Assembly: GCA_039720395.1 (NCBI GenBank)
Contig: CM077833.1
Coordinates: forward strand, 15,127,133 to 15,191,132
Direction of reading: 5' to 3'
Origin: Liquidambar formosana
Lineage: Eukaryota; Streptophyta; Magnoliopsida; Saxifragales; Altingiaceae
DNA: 64,000 bases
Each line of letters opens with the position of its first letter. Position 1 is the stretch's first letter. Under the pieces are notes generated by a model. It ran no database searches and had not been told where the DNA came from. It worked only from the letters and a program-made list of their open reading frames with translations. The position numbers and the translations under genes are program-made. Positions 22,406 through 33,348 of this stretch are shown one piece after another.

Positions 22406-25155
22406 TGTCACACCCATTTTTGCACCACCTTATTAGGGCTCATCATTTCATGCATGTTTTGTTTTTGTCTTTGAATCTAGTCACTTGCATTAGGTTTTTA
22501 GAATCACAAGGACAATGGATATGAATTTTGGTTCAATTCGGAGTTGATCTTAAAGGATAATAAGAGTTTTTGTGACTTAAGGGGCATAATCGTCTTTTAA
22601 GTCACAAACTTTTCGTTTGACCTTGAAATGATCTGCGAATTGTCAATTGAAGTTCATATTGATGCATATGAAGTATTTCTAGGTTCAATTTGATGAATCA
22701 ATGGCTTAGGATTAAAATGGCTCGATGTAGTTCAAGTTGGTTAATTGACCCTTCTTTGGGTTAGCTTAAATTGACTCACAATTACCAATCAAATCCTTTC
22801 AAATTGACTTTAATTGGTTATCATTTTATTCCTAAAAGTGTTTTAGAAAGTTTAATTTTGATACGGAAAGCATTTAGTTTGAACCTATGTGCATACCTAT
22901 GCTTTGCAAAGGTAGAGCATAGCGGTTAACCGCCTTTGTCAAACCTAACCATGCCCCCATGGTTAGTGGTTTTCACCCTAAAATCTTCAAAAATGTATTC
23001 CTCATTGAAACACGATCGTTTTGGCTTTTGTTTCATTAAAATCGGAGTTAATTTGACCCTTGAAACACTTCTAGAAGGAGAAGGAGTCTAAAAAAAAAAA
23101 AGCAAAAAGCTAAAGTGGGCTTGGGTGACCACCCAGCCTCGGGCGGCTAGCCGCCTGGGCCCATGTGGCTAGCCGCCCAGGCCCTGGTGGTCACCCAAGG
23201 CTACTTTCCTATTTTCTCTCTACTTCGTTGCTGAAGCGGACTCTTACCTATTTTAACGTATTTAGGCTCTTTTAGACGTGTTTCCTTCTAGTTTTTGGTA
23301 ACTTTTGAGTTTCTTAAGCACCAAGGGAGTCTCTAATAACCCTTGGATTAATTTCTAGGGTTTTAATCCCAGCTATTGGTTTATCCTGATGAAACTCTAT
23401 AAATACTCCCCTATGCTCCAGCACAAAGGGAGGCAATTAAAGGTTCCTAGAGGCTAATTTATGCATTGAACTTGAGTATTTGAGAGAGAATAAGAGAGAG
23501 AGAGAGTTGAAGGAGAGCTGGAGTTCCTACTGTAACCTTAAAGAAGCTTGATTCAAGTCATCCACAAGTCAAGAGAAGAGTCTCTACAGCAGCAAGGAAG
23601 CTCTTCCTAAGGTAACCTCCCTCCTTATTAATGTTGAATATGAGCTTTCTTATAAAATAGGCTTATTGCATGTTAAAAATAGCTTTTTTATCATGTATTT
23701 ATACTTTTGTTAGTTAATATACATGAAATATTTGTTGTTCATGATGAGTTTAGCATGTTTTAGGACTATTTCATAGGATTTAAAGCATGATTGTGAGTTT
23801 AGGGTTTCTGTTGTCCTTATTTTAGAATAGTGTCATTACATGTTGAAGTTAGGATTTTTATCATGTTTTATGGCTTTAGTTGGTTAATATGCATGATTTA
23901 AGTTCTGTTTAACATGAGTTTAGTATGTTTTAGGGCTGTTTTGTGTATTCTTAAGTATGTTTGTGAGTTTAGGGTTTTCATTGTCCTTGTTTTAGGTTAG
24001 TTTCACATAGCATGTTAAAGCAGGGTTTTTTTATTGGTTTTCCTTCATGGTTGTTGTATATGTTTTGCATATAGAGTAATTATGACTTTTTCCTTGCATT
24101 CATATGGTTGATTCTAGGATTTTTATGCATGATATGGTTATAGGATGGCATTAAGGTTTAGTTTTATTCACTGTTTTTGCTATTTGCATGATTAGTGGAT
24201 CAATTTAGGCCATAATACTATTCTGTCCAGATTTGTATAGTGTTGTTTTTGCATGATTTTGAGCATGTGTAAGGGTGCAAACAGGTGCGATAGTTGTCCT
24301 ATTGCAAATATGGCTATTATTGCTTGAAATTGCTAATGCTTAGAGTAATTGCGCTCAGGTAAGTGGATGTGGAAGTGCCCTAATTCACTTATCTCCTCCT
24401 TATTCTTTCTCTTCTCCCTCCTAGGGTTAATTCTTAATATGGGCATATGGTTTTAATCAAAGGTTTCTTTACTAAATAAAATTCTAGTTTTTTTATTAAA
24501 GTTTCCATCTTGTGGAAGTTACTTCTATTTCAAACTTGGTTTATCTATCATATTCACATTCTCTTTCAAATAAGGAAACCTAGGGTTTTTACCATAGGTT
24601 TATATTAGGATTTAACCTTAATTCTAATTGAACTACGTGGACTTTGATCCATGTATTTTGTTGCATGGTACGTAGGTGCTCTTTTTGAGGCTCAAGTCCA
24701 TTCTAGGATCCAAGTATCCTAAGCCTTTCTTTTCTCTTTTTTTTTTTTTTCTATTTTTTTTTTCTTTATGTGATTATGCATGGATGAATGGATGGAAATA
24801 TATGATATGCATGCTGTCTCGTAGTGATATATGCTGATTTATGAGTGAAAAGATTTTAATTTAGCCCAAATAGACTGAGAAACCAAAAGGGTGACATAGG
24901 TGCCTATAGGCTTTGCCTAGAACCTTCTCATGTCATAACTTAGCCTCCGAATCCCCAGTTTTCTTTGGTTTCTAAAGACTTGTTTTTGCCTTTCCTTGTT
25001 AAATATGGAGTCATTCAAATTGTTTTCTTAAAACAAACTGTTTTTAGGGTTTTCCTTGTTTCCTTTAAAAAATAAGGTGGCGACTCCTTTTTCCTTTTCA
25101 AACAAACCCTAATTTCTTTTCGACAATCCTTGTGGGCCAATTTTCGAGGTTCACA
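22406..25155 (+). mobile_element. Solo LTR of the Ogre/Tat-like family (2,750 bp)
   Basis: It begins TGTCACACCCATT and ends GGTTCACA, with a perfect duplication AAGCC (22401-22405 and 25156-25160). It is the same family as the 5' LTR at 750-3529 in opposite orientation. TATAAATA is at 23398-23405. A large GC-rich inverted repeat precedes it (23120-23199). Near its end are GGTACGTAGGTGC (24667) and GGTGGCGACTCC (25076-25087). Confidence 0.93.
23120..23199 (+). repeat. Nested inverted repeat in solo LTR
   Basis: Outer arms CTTGGGTGACCACC (23120-23133) and GGTGGTCACCCAAG (23186-23199) pair perfectly over 14 bp. Inner arms GGGCGGCTAGCC (23141-23152) and GGCTAGCCGCCC (23167-23178) pair over 12 bp. 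The whole stretch is far more GC-rich than its surroundings and sits about 200 bp upstream of the TATA box. Confidence 0.9.
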
Positions 25156-27673
25156 AAGCCAACCCAACCTAACCTTAATTAATCACAAATTCCAAGCCGA
25201 ACACATTGAAGGTAATTCAACAACAAAGATTCTCCTATGCGCACAAAGAATAGTAATTCTTAAAAAAGGTAGAATTTCCCATTGAGATTTAAAAAAGAAA
25301 AAGGCATTCTTTATTACATTAGAATCTTTACAGTGAACATTTTAAATGAACTATTATAGGGCAGGAAAGCCATCTGCACCCTAAAATATGGAAGAATCCC
25401 TAATCCCTCTTCCTTTCCTGTTACGTAAGTGATATAAACTGAAAACATAACCTAAATCCCCGCTTCCATAATATTTTTCAGAATGACCCTCCAACAACAG
25501 TACTAGATCTATCCCATTTAGATAACCCTAGAACCTCAACCAATCTTCCACAATATTTTTTCAAAATGACCCTCCAACAACAGCAATAAATCTTTCACAT
25601 TTAAATAACCATAGAACCTCAATAAATCTATTCCCTATAAGATCGAAAAATTCTTCATCCAAGACAACCTTAACTCAAATCATACGGATCACAAAGACAC
25701 TTACTTATGGTTCATCCAATTATATCAGAGAGGAGGATAAAAGCAGGAGTGTGCACACAAAAATTGAGATTAGAACAAGATATGGGACAATTAAATATAA
25801 AGACATCATATAAGTGATATAACAGCCAGTGTCCCAATTAACTCTTAAACATAATATAATTAGACACATGGCACAAAAAAAATATGTGAGAGCAAGTTGA
25901 TTACAAAGTGTGTTTCCTCTTGCAGTGTCAATGGCCAATTAGGATGATAGGTATGGTTTTGGCGCTTTGCCCAAAGCTAAAAACACTGAAATTGCACTGG
26001 TATACTAAACTCTTTAGCAACCTCCTCCTACATGCAGCTTTAGAATTAGCTTCCGATCAAATCATGAAGAAATTGCAAACAATTGATAGCAGAAGATTTA
26101 ATGATATAATACGGAAGGAATATGCCATTATAAAAAATTCTTCCAAAACTAATGCACTAGAACAGCTTGATACAACTAAGGTGCAAATAGAGTAATCATT
26201 AGTCCTTACTATTTCTAAATCTCTAAATCTTCATATGTATAAACAATTTTGATAAAAAAAATCTCCCCAAGAACACTTACTTCCCCCCTCCCCGCTCTTT
26301 CTTTTTTGGTAAGATACCTATGTCATTGAAAATAGAGGACAAGAAGTCCTATTAAGATATAAATGTATCAAGTAACAGAAAAGAAGTGAATATACGATTA
26401 GAAAGACAAAAATACTATACTACAGCTGAAGACCTCAATTGCATGGCACCAATCAAGGAGACCATTACACGACCCCTCAATCCTGCCTACAGCTGAAGAC
26501 CTTCTCACTAAAGAGCCATTCCTATAAACTCCCAATAAAAGAGCTCTTCAAAACGAACAAAAGAAAAACCTCAATGCAGATAAACACCCAGCAAATAAAA
26601 GCAAAATAACCCTTCAAAACCTCAGATACTACCCCCAACCCAAAGCAAAGAAAATTTTGACCACATGGTTCAAAATAAAGGAGCATCAAACCCCCACAAA
26701 ACACCTAATTGCCAAAATTAAGCAATTGACTACCTTTCTTTTAATCTTAGAACCCAAACCTCTCCAAATCTGAAGTAATTCACTAACCCTCATTGTTCCC
26801 AATGTGTCCTAGTCACCCTCTACCATCTCTGACAGTCTGTCAACAATTTCTTAATCATTACCTAGGCTTTGAGCACCCAAGTGAGAGACTTGCTTCCAAG
26901 TTTCTTCAGCTTCCTTGAGAATCAACTAATTTCTGTTTTTAATGCCACTATTCGAGATAGAACAGTCATTGAAGAGTGTAGAGTTCGACTACCAATGTCC
27001 TTTTTTATTTTTGGAGTTCACCTTGCCTTGTTTCTTGGAAACCCTCTTCAATCTAATGCACACCTTTAAAAACATTGGTTAGTAACTTAGCATCATGAAT
27101 CCCAGCAAAGCTAGTTATAATAATTTATTTATTTATACGAATTTCACACAAATACTATAGGTGAAAAACTTTGTCTGTAAAAGAATAAAATAATCACACG
27201 CACATGAATCTAGGTCCATGTGTGAGGTCCTCTTAACAGGGGATACCTAATTACCTGGTGACCATAAATGCCCACAATTTAAAATGACCTCTTTTTTTTT
27301 TTTCTTTTTTGGTACAAATTTAAAATGACCTTTGATGGCACATTCATATTGTTGAGTGAGATTATAAGTGCTATACAAGCTATTTTTGTAATTTTTCATG
27401 GTTTATTATAACTAAGTGGTAAGTGATAACCAATAATGCGCTCCTTCCTCCATCTCTTCCCTTTTATCTTTTACCTTCTTCTTCATCTTCTTCTTAATTT
27501 TCCTTCTTCATAGAACTACTAAGTTTGATATGGATTCATATACCTGTTGAGGCCCTCTACCTACTAGCTTAGGCTTCTAGGTTGGAAACAAAACATATAC
27601 AAATTTTGAGTGTAGAGTTTTTAGAAAACTCCAAGGTATACTAGGATAATGATTAATAAGAAAACATTCCATG
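25156..27673 (+). other. CACTA interior, unassigned
   Basis: No recognised domain. A 95-codon frame at 25908-26195 has an acceptor-like TTCCTCTTGCAG just before CQWPIRMIGM and a leucine-rich start (VLALCPKLKTLKLHW). I cannot assign it, and it may be an exon of a captured gene or chance. Poly-T and GGTAAGATACCTA sequence near 26305 and 27290 is common dispersed-repeat material. Confidence 0.35.
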
Positions 27674-29949
27674 TGTAATGCCCGCATCATTTAATTAGGA
27701 TAATCTTACCTTTGATACATAATTTGCATATACTTTAGTTGATTTGTCGGGTATTGTCACGCGTAGGCATTACATGGGTATGATGTTGATATGTTTGTGA
27801 TTTCACACTTTTAGACTGCTAAAAGTTGGCTGAGTGTTGGGAAAAAATGAATTTTCATAAATCTTCATTTTTAAAGATAATTTTTGGCGGTAATGGAAGT
27901 TTATAATATTATAAGACATCTGTGATTTTATGAGATTTTATTATCACGTTTCGATCGGTTTCCTCGTATGATTGTTTTTGAAAAATCTGTCGGGAGTCGG
28001 ATTTTGTACTAAAACTTGAAAATGAGATTTTGATATACTTGGAATTTGATTTTTCTGATATTTTATTTGCATTAAAATAGGGGGTTATTTGCTTATTTTC
28101 ATTAAATAACTTAAATTAAAAGGAATAATAAAAGAATGGAGAAGATTACTTAAATGTTTTTAATGAAATAAAGTAGTGGTATGTACTGTGGGAGTTTATA
28201 CACATTTGCCTGAGTTACTAGGCATTTTCAGCAAGGGACGATCGATTGTAGGTGCCCCAGAAATGTTATTTAGCTTCTGTTAACCACGAGCGATCGTGCC
28301 TTCAACCCACGATTGATCGTGCCTTCAACCCACGATTGATCGTGCATCGCAGAATCCTGAAATTTTTTTAAAATGCGTCAAAAGACGCATGTACCCCTCA
28401 CCCCTTTTAAAACCCTCATATCACAACTCTAACACCCATTTTTCAGCATTTTAAGTGTTAGAGAAAGAAAGAGATAAGGAGAGAGAAAGGGCTTGTTTGG
28501 AGAGAGAAAATCACATTTTTCTCTTGCATGCATGGGTTTTTGACTCTCTCACCTCATTTCAACACTTGGACTCACATTCTAGGGGATGGATTTGAAGATC
28601 TACATGTGTTTGGAGAAGATTCAAGCCTGATCTGTAGAGTTTGGAGCTTGTTCTTGCATTCTAGGCTCAGATCCGACCCTCCCAACACATTTTCTCTACG
28701 TTTGGTGCAATATATTTGAGGTAGGTGTAATTTTCATGGGTTTTAACCGTAGGGATGATAATGGGTTAGGATTTAAGCCCATATATGTTGGATAAAAATG
28801 TATTTTGGTGTTATTTATGAGTTTACGTGATTTTTGGGTGTATTATCATGTATATTTTGTAATGCATGTACTGAGGGGTCTAGTTTACATAACCCTATAT
28901 TTAGGAATATTACATTTGGGAGTATATGGGTTGATATACTTGTTATATTTTGGTTAATTTTAGATGTATATGCTATGTAAATTCTTGTTGGTCTATATTT
29001 TACATGCTTTACATAGCTCCCACATGTTATGTAATTATGATATAATTATATATGGTTGATTTTTGGAATAACTGACACATATATAGGTTTTATGTTTTTC
29101 ATGGCATTCATTGGCATAAAATGCATGAAATGGATTTAATTAATTACTTGGTAAAAGTATATTAAAGGGTCATTGGATCTGGACTACTAGCGGTCAAGGG
29201 ACTTAGCAGTGTTTTCCATTCCTTTGGTCCTGGATACTTTTCGGTTCCAGGTAGAACCCTTGTGTTCCCAAATCAGAGGCTACTTTCCAGTTCCAAGTAG
29301 GAACCCTTGTGTTGTCCTCTTGGATGTGGGTTTAAATCCTTCGTTTCCGCGTGAAGACTCCTGCGGGAGTCGTCGGTAATTATGAATCATGTTAAATGGA
29401 CATGAGTCGCATATCATTCATGACATTGCATGGGTTTTAATTATTTTAAGCATGATTTTAATTGGTTATATTATCATGCTTTGGTTATTTCTATATGAAA
29501 ATTATATCCACTGAGTTTTATACTCACTCCTATGTTTTATAACCCTTTCAGATGATTTCATAGCTGGGGAGACCTCGCCTTGAGGTTTTATGCTTTGATG
29601 GAACAATTTTAATATTATGGTTATGTATTAACTAAACACTTTTGTATTCGGCCAATGGGCGCTAGACACGTAATAATAATTTATGATTTGTAATATTTTA
29701 ATTTCGTAGGTCTCTTTATATGGTTTATTTAGCATGTGATGATACCAACAATGGATGACAGGAACTTTTATAACTATTTTATACAGGATTTTGTTATGGT
29801 ATATTCCATTTACGAATGGGTCATGCCGAAATTTTTATTGAAATTACCGATTTTCTAACACATGACATTCACGTGCTTCCTAAATAATTTTCTTAATTAA
29901 ACTGGATTTATTAATATTGATCACAGCTTAATTAATTTGGGTTGTGACA
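27674..29949 (+). mobile_element. Solo LTR, probably of a Ty3 chromovirus (Tekay/Del-like), 2,276 bp
   Basis: It starts TGTAATGCCCGC and ends GGGTTGTGACA. The flanks CCATG (27669-27673) and CCACG (29950-29954) are a 5-bp duplication with one change. Ends of the TGTAA(C/T)GCCC...GTGACA type and the CACTGAGTTTTATACTCACT block (29510-29530) are usual in plant chromovirus LTRs. No internal region is present. A triple ACGATTGATCGTG-type motif (28285-28345) lies inside. Confidence 0.85.
28285..28345 (+). repeat. Short direct repeats CCACGATTGATCGTGCCTTCAA
   Basis: Three successive copies of a unit of about 26 bp, ACCCACGATTGATCGTGC followed by CTTCA, lie upstream of the LTR TATA-like region. Each core is itself palindromic (CACGAxxGATCGTG). 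Confidence 0.75.
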
Positions 29950-31080
29950 CCACGCGTCATCATCAAAAAGGCATAGAAGAGCTAGCTTTCATGGGGATTG
30001 AAATTGTAACAGACTACAAAGAAAATTCAATTGTAGTAATCAAAAAGAAAAAGGAGAGAGACTTACCAGTTTTACAGGCCCGTAACATTGAGGAACAGAA
30101 AGCATGAGTTCCTCCTTCTAGATTGGATTCAAGTTGCTTTTTATTATAGTTGTCTGGACCGTCTAGTAACAGCAACACCCACTGTTTAGTATCAAAAACA
30201 GCATTGTCAACATCTAAAGGGAGAATCAACTTCCCTCACTTGTCTGATATAATCTACGCTACATCTATAAATTAGTTAATAATCGATCACACCGTCACGT
30301 AAGGTGTACCTTTAGTTGGGGTTTAACCCACCATTCAACCAATTATATGGCCGTAACCATTTCATCAAGAAATATGGTTTAAAGCAACAAATAACTTTAT
30401 TAATAAATATGTAACCAAAAAATAAAAAATAAAAGAAACTTAAGCTGATTTTTGTGCTAAAGCCCTGTAAATGGGATCTAAACAAACAACTATGCTAATG
30501 GTATCGATTACGAACTATATTCGAGCCATAGAAATTCACTCCCAAGGATAAAAATGAAATAAAAGGAGTGACTTACCTGCTACCCAAGAGTCAGGACAAC
30601 ATAAGGATCACTTGACAACATATCTCAAGAAGTAGTTAAATAAATTTCAACCCTGTTTAATAAACGCATAAAAATGCTTGAAATTTACTTCTCAAATTTT
30701 CCCAATTTCAACTATTTAATCAATGAAAATTGAGTAGTGAAATCATTAAAAACATCTCTAAACATTTAATTATATATTTGCACAATGAATATGACATTAT
30801 CGAACAAATAGATGTACAAAAAGTCAATACACAAGATAAACATAGGGTTAGAAAACCAAAAACCTAGAAGAAACGAACAAAGGCAACAATATGAGACTCT
30901 CAAAGTAAAACACAAGATAAACCCCTAAAAACCACAAACCTACATAGCAGAACCTCCTCATTCACAAATCTAGTAAAACCACACAATCAAATTGAAAATA
31001 CAAAATCACTTCACAAAAATACTTCTAGAAAACGTATTCACAGCCCAAAAACAAAAAAAAACAAAAAACAAAAAAAAAGG
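29950..31080 (-). other. CACTA interior with exon-like segments on the minus strand
   Basis: Two good donors face left on the minus strand: ACTG|GTAAGTCT at 30067/30066 and GCAG|GTAAGTCA at 30577/30576. The first closes an open stretch (about 30067-30240) coding for ...LDVDNAVFDTKQWVLLLLDG, DNYNKKQLESNLEGGTH and MLRACKTG. I do not recognise the protein. Together with a third donor at 32164/32163 it looks like part of a multi-exon gene, either captured by the CACTA or its own. Confidence 0.4.
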
Positions 31081-31783
31081 GGGGGAAAATTACACTTTGC
31101 CCCCTCAATCTTTGGGCCGATATCACTTTTCACCCCTCATCTACAAAATCCGACAAATACCCCCCGAAATACTGGAAGACGATTATGGGCTGATGGCGTT
31201 AACTGAATGAATGAAATGACAATAATGCCTTTATAGGTGAAGAAGCAAAATGACATGAATACCCACCGTGTTTTCCCGCCGTGCTACTTCTAGCCATATA
31301 AAGGTTTCCCAAGGAAGATTCAAGAGCACTTCTTTGCCTTTTCGTTTGCTGGTCTCTATGGCTTTACAGTTGCACGATCATCATGATCTTTGAGCGAAAG
31401 CTTTCGTCCTTGCCGATCTTCTACTACTATGGATGTAGTTCAAGAATTTGCAGAGGAGAGAGTGAAAATATTAGTAGGCGGGTGTGAGGTTGAAAGAAGA
31501 GAGGACAAATCTGATTTGTATGGGTAGAAAGAAAATGAATGTGTGAGGGAGGGGGGATAGCACATGAGCCCTTATAAAAAGACATTTTGGGTATAAAATG
31601 TGCTGATCTTATATCATGTGCGTCGCACATGACTCTTTCTGTTTAATTTATCACAACAGCTTAATGGTTTGATGAAAAGTGTCGCCTTCCAATAGTTCGG
31701 GGGTTATTTGTAAGATTTTGTAGATAAAGGGTGAAAAGTGATTTCGGCCCAAAGATTGAGGGGCTAAAGTGTAATTTTCCCCC
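31081..31783 (+). mobile_element. MULE-like MITE, copy 1 (703 bp, about 100-bp TIRs)
   Basis: Terminal inverted repeats begin GGGGGAAAATTACACTTTG and run through CCCTCAATCTTTGGGCC and CACCCCTCATCTACAAAATC. The right end is their reverse complement. A second copy is at 53363-54068. The interior keeps a TATA box (CATATAAAGG near 31297) followed by an ATG (31430) with a short frame. Both copies lie within runs of A, which hides the target duplication. Long TIRs of this sequence type are usual in plant Mutator-like elements. Confidence 0.85.
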
Positions 31784-32489
31784 AAAAAAAAATATGAAAG
31801 CCAAAAAAGCACACATTTAGCGAACAGCTTACCTAGATAGTGAGAAAGTGTTGCTAAAAAACAAAGCTCACCGATTCCTGAAACACCGAAAGAAAAAACA
31901 AAAGAATTGAGCACATATCAAGTTTAAAAACAAGAAAACGCCAACCAAAAACCTCCAAAAGAGGGCAAAATAGAGCAACATTGCAGAAATTGAACCTCAA
32001 AACCACCGGAAAATGTTTCGAAAACAAAGCAAGAAAAAACACTTTCTCAAAAGAAAGTGTGTGAACAATCGAAACTCAGAACCTAGGGGATGCAAACATG
32101 AAGGTAATGCCACGCAGAGAGTGAGAGAGAGTGTGTATGAATGATAAGGAGAGAATTACTTACCAGTGATCGAGGAGATCTTGAAATAATGAGGGCAGGT
32201 TTTGAGCCCTAGAACGAGGACATCTTCAAACAGAGAGGGGAAAGATGTGGAGAAAGGAGTCGAGGTGTTGGCGATTCTTTTGAATGGACCTTGGAGGAAG
32301 AGAGCCAAGCCTTCGTCGAAAGGAATGGAACGGCAAAAATGGTTTTAGATTGCCTTAGTTTAGAATTGATTTTAGGGGAAGAAGTGTGGGAGACATAAGA
32401 GTAAAGAACCCCCCCCCCCCAAAAAAAGGGAAAATTCAGTAAAGTGAGGCAAAATGCGCGCTAAAAATTTGGTGGAGTTTTGATGCTTT
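31784..32489 (-). other. CACTA interior, leader-like and donor-bearing segment
   Basis: On the minus strand, CT-rich leader-like sequence (about 32390-32165) ends in ATCACTG|GTAAGTAATT (donor at 32164/32163). This looks like the first exon of the gene whose later pieces lie at 30577 and 30067. A C10 run followed by A7 is at 32410-32427. No protein can be assigned. Confidence 0.35.
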
Positions 32490-32846
32490 TTTAACAACGT
32501 GCCCAATACATCGTAGATAAAGTAAACTCGTTAAAGTATTAACGACGTGCAAAATATGTCGTAACAAATAAGGGGAATTCTCTGCTTAGAAACACGTCAA
32601 ATGCTCTTTTTTTTAACGACGTATAAAACAAGTCGTGAAATGGTATTTTTCGATACAACATTTATGACGTGCAAAGCACGTCGTGAAAGATGTCATTGAC
32701 AACACTTCCATTGCACGCCATGAATTATGTCTACCTATAGTCTTTTAACGACATGCTAAATAAGTATGTCGTAAAAGACCCTTATTAATGGCTTGCAACC
32801 ATAAGTCGTTAATTTCAAGTCATAAATACCCACTTTTGTTGTAGCG
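32490..32846 (-). repeat. CACTA right terminus and subterminal repeats
   Basis: Units such as TTTATGACGTGCAAAGCACGTCGTGAAA recur in shortened forms (32515, 32555, 32615, 32665, 32745). The end reads, on the minus strand, CGCTACAACAAAAGTGGGT. The second base of the expected CACTA is changed. The copia gene resumes at 32847. Confidence 0.85.
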
Positions 32847-33238
32847 CTTCTCGGTTTGTATTTAGAGATTTACATTAAGAAGATTCTTAAATGTTTTCAC
32901 ATGTATAACTCTAAACTCATTGACACTCGAATCGTAAAAAGCTGCACTTTAACCCTAGACTAGTTTTCTAAAATTGATAAGGAAAAGAATCACATGTTCA
33001 TAACGTTATATGTAGCTACAATAGGAAGTTTTTAGTACGCAATACGGTGTATGCATCCAAACATGCATGTATTTGGTATTGTTAGTTATCATTAGAGTTT
33101 CCTTGAACCCATTCTTTGGATAGTAGCAATTAAGTTTCTTCAATACCTATGTGAAATCGTTGACATTGTCCTATATCATTATAGTGAAGACTTAGGATTG
33201 AGAGGTTACAGCGATAGAGATTAGGCTATTTATTGAGA
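32847..33238 (+). pseudogene. Ty1/copia RT to RNase H fragment (piece 2)
   Basis: Translation with stops follows the copia connection region: LLGLYLEIYIKKILKCFHM, then SKLIDTRIVKS, YAIRCMHPN and FLQYLC, and ends LRGYSD at the start of RNase H. The left edge is the CACTA end and the right edge the Helitron terminus. Both breaks fall inside conserved protein sequence that continues on the far side. Confidence 0.8.
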
Positions 33239-33324
33239 CTAGTTGGTGCACACGTGCATTGCACGTGTACAACCATCAACACCATAAACATGAAAACATC
33301 AATGGAGTCAATATATATGTGGAG

Positions 33325-33348
33325 AGAGAAAGAGAGAGAGAGAGAGAG
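33325..33348 (+). repeat. (GA)n microsatellite
   Basis: A run of GA with one interruption, inside the Helitron. Confidence 0.85.

Larger units (their letters stand above)
18612..32846 (+). mobile_element. Large CACTA-like element inserted in copia RT, with nested insertions
   Basis: The left end starts CACTAAAAAGTGGCTGTCC; the right end on the minus strand starts CGCTACAACAAAAGTGGGT. Both ends carry dense subterminal repeats of the form ACGACGTGCAATGTGCGTCGT (left 18640-19060, right 32490-32830). Copia sequence stops at 18611 and resumes at 32847, which supports one insertion of 14.2 kb. The 3-bp duplication is not clean (CGC left; CTT, or CGC if the end is shifted). About 5 kb comes from two later solo LTRs. 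I see no TNPD/TNPA transposase domain, but several intron-flanked exon-like pieces on the minus strand. Confidence 0.75.
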
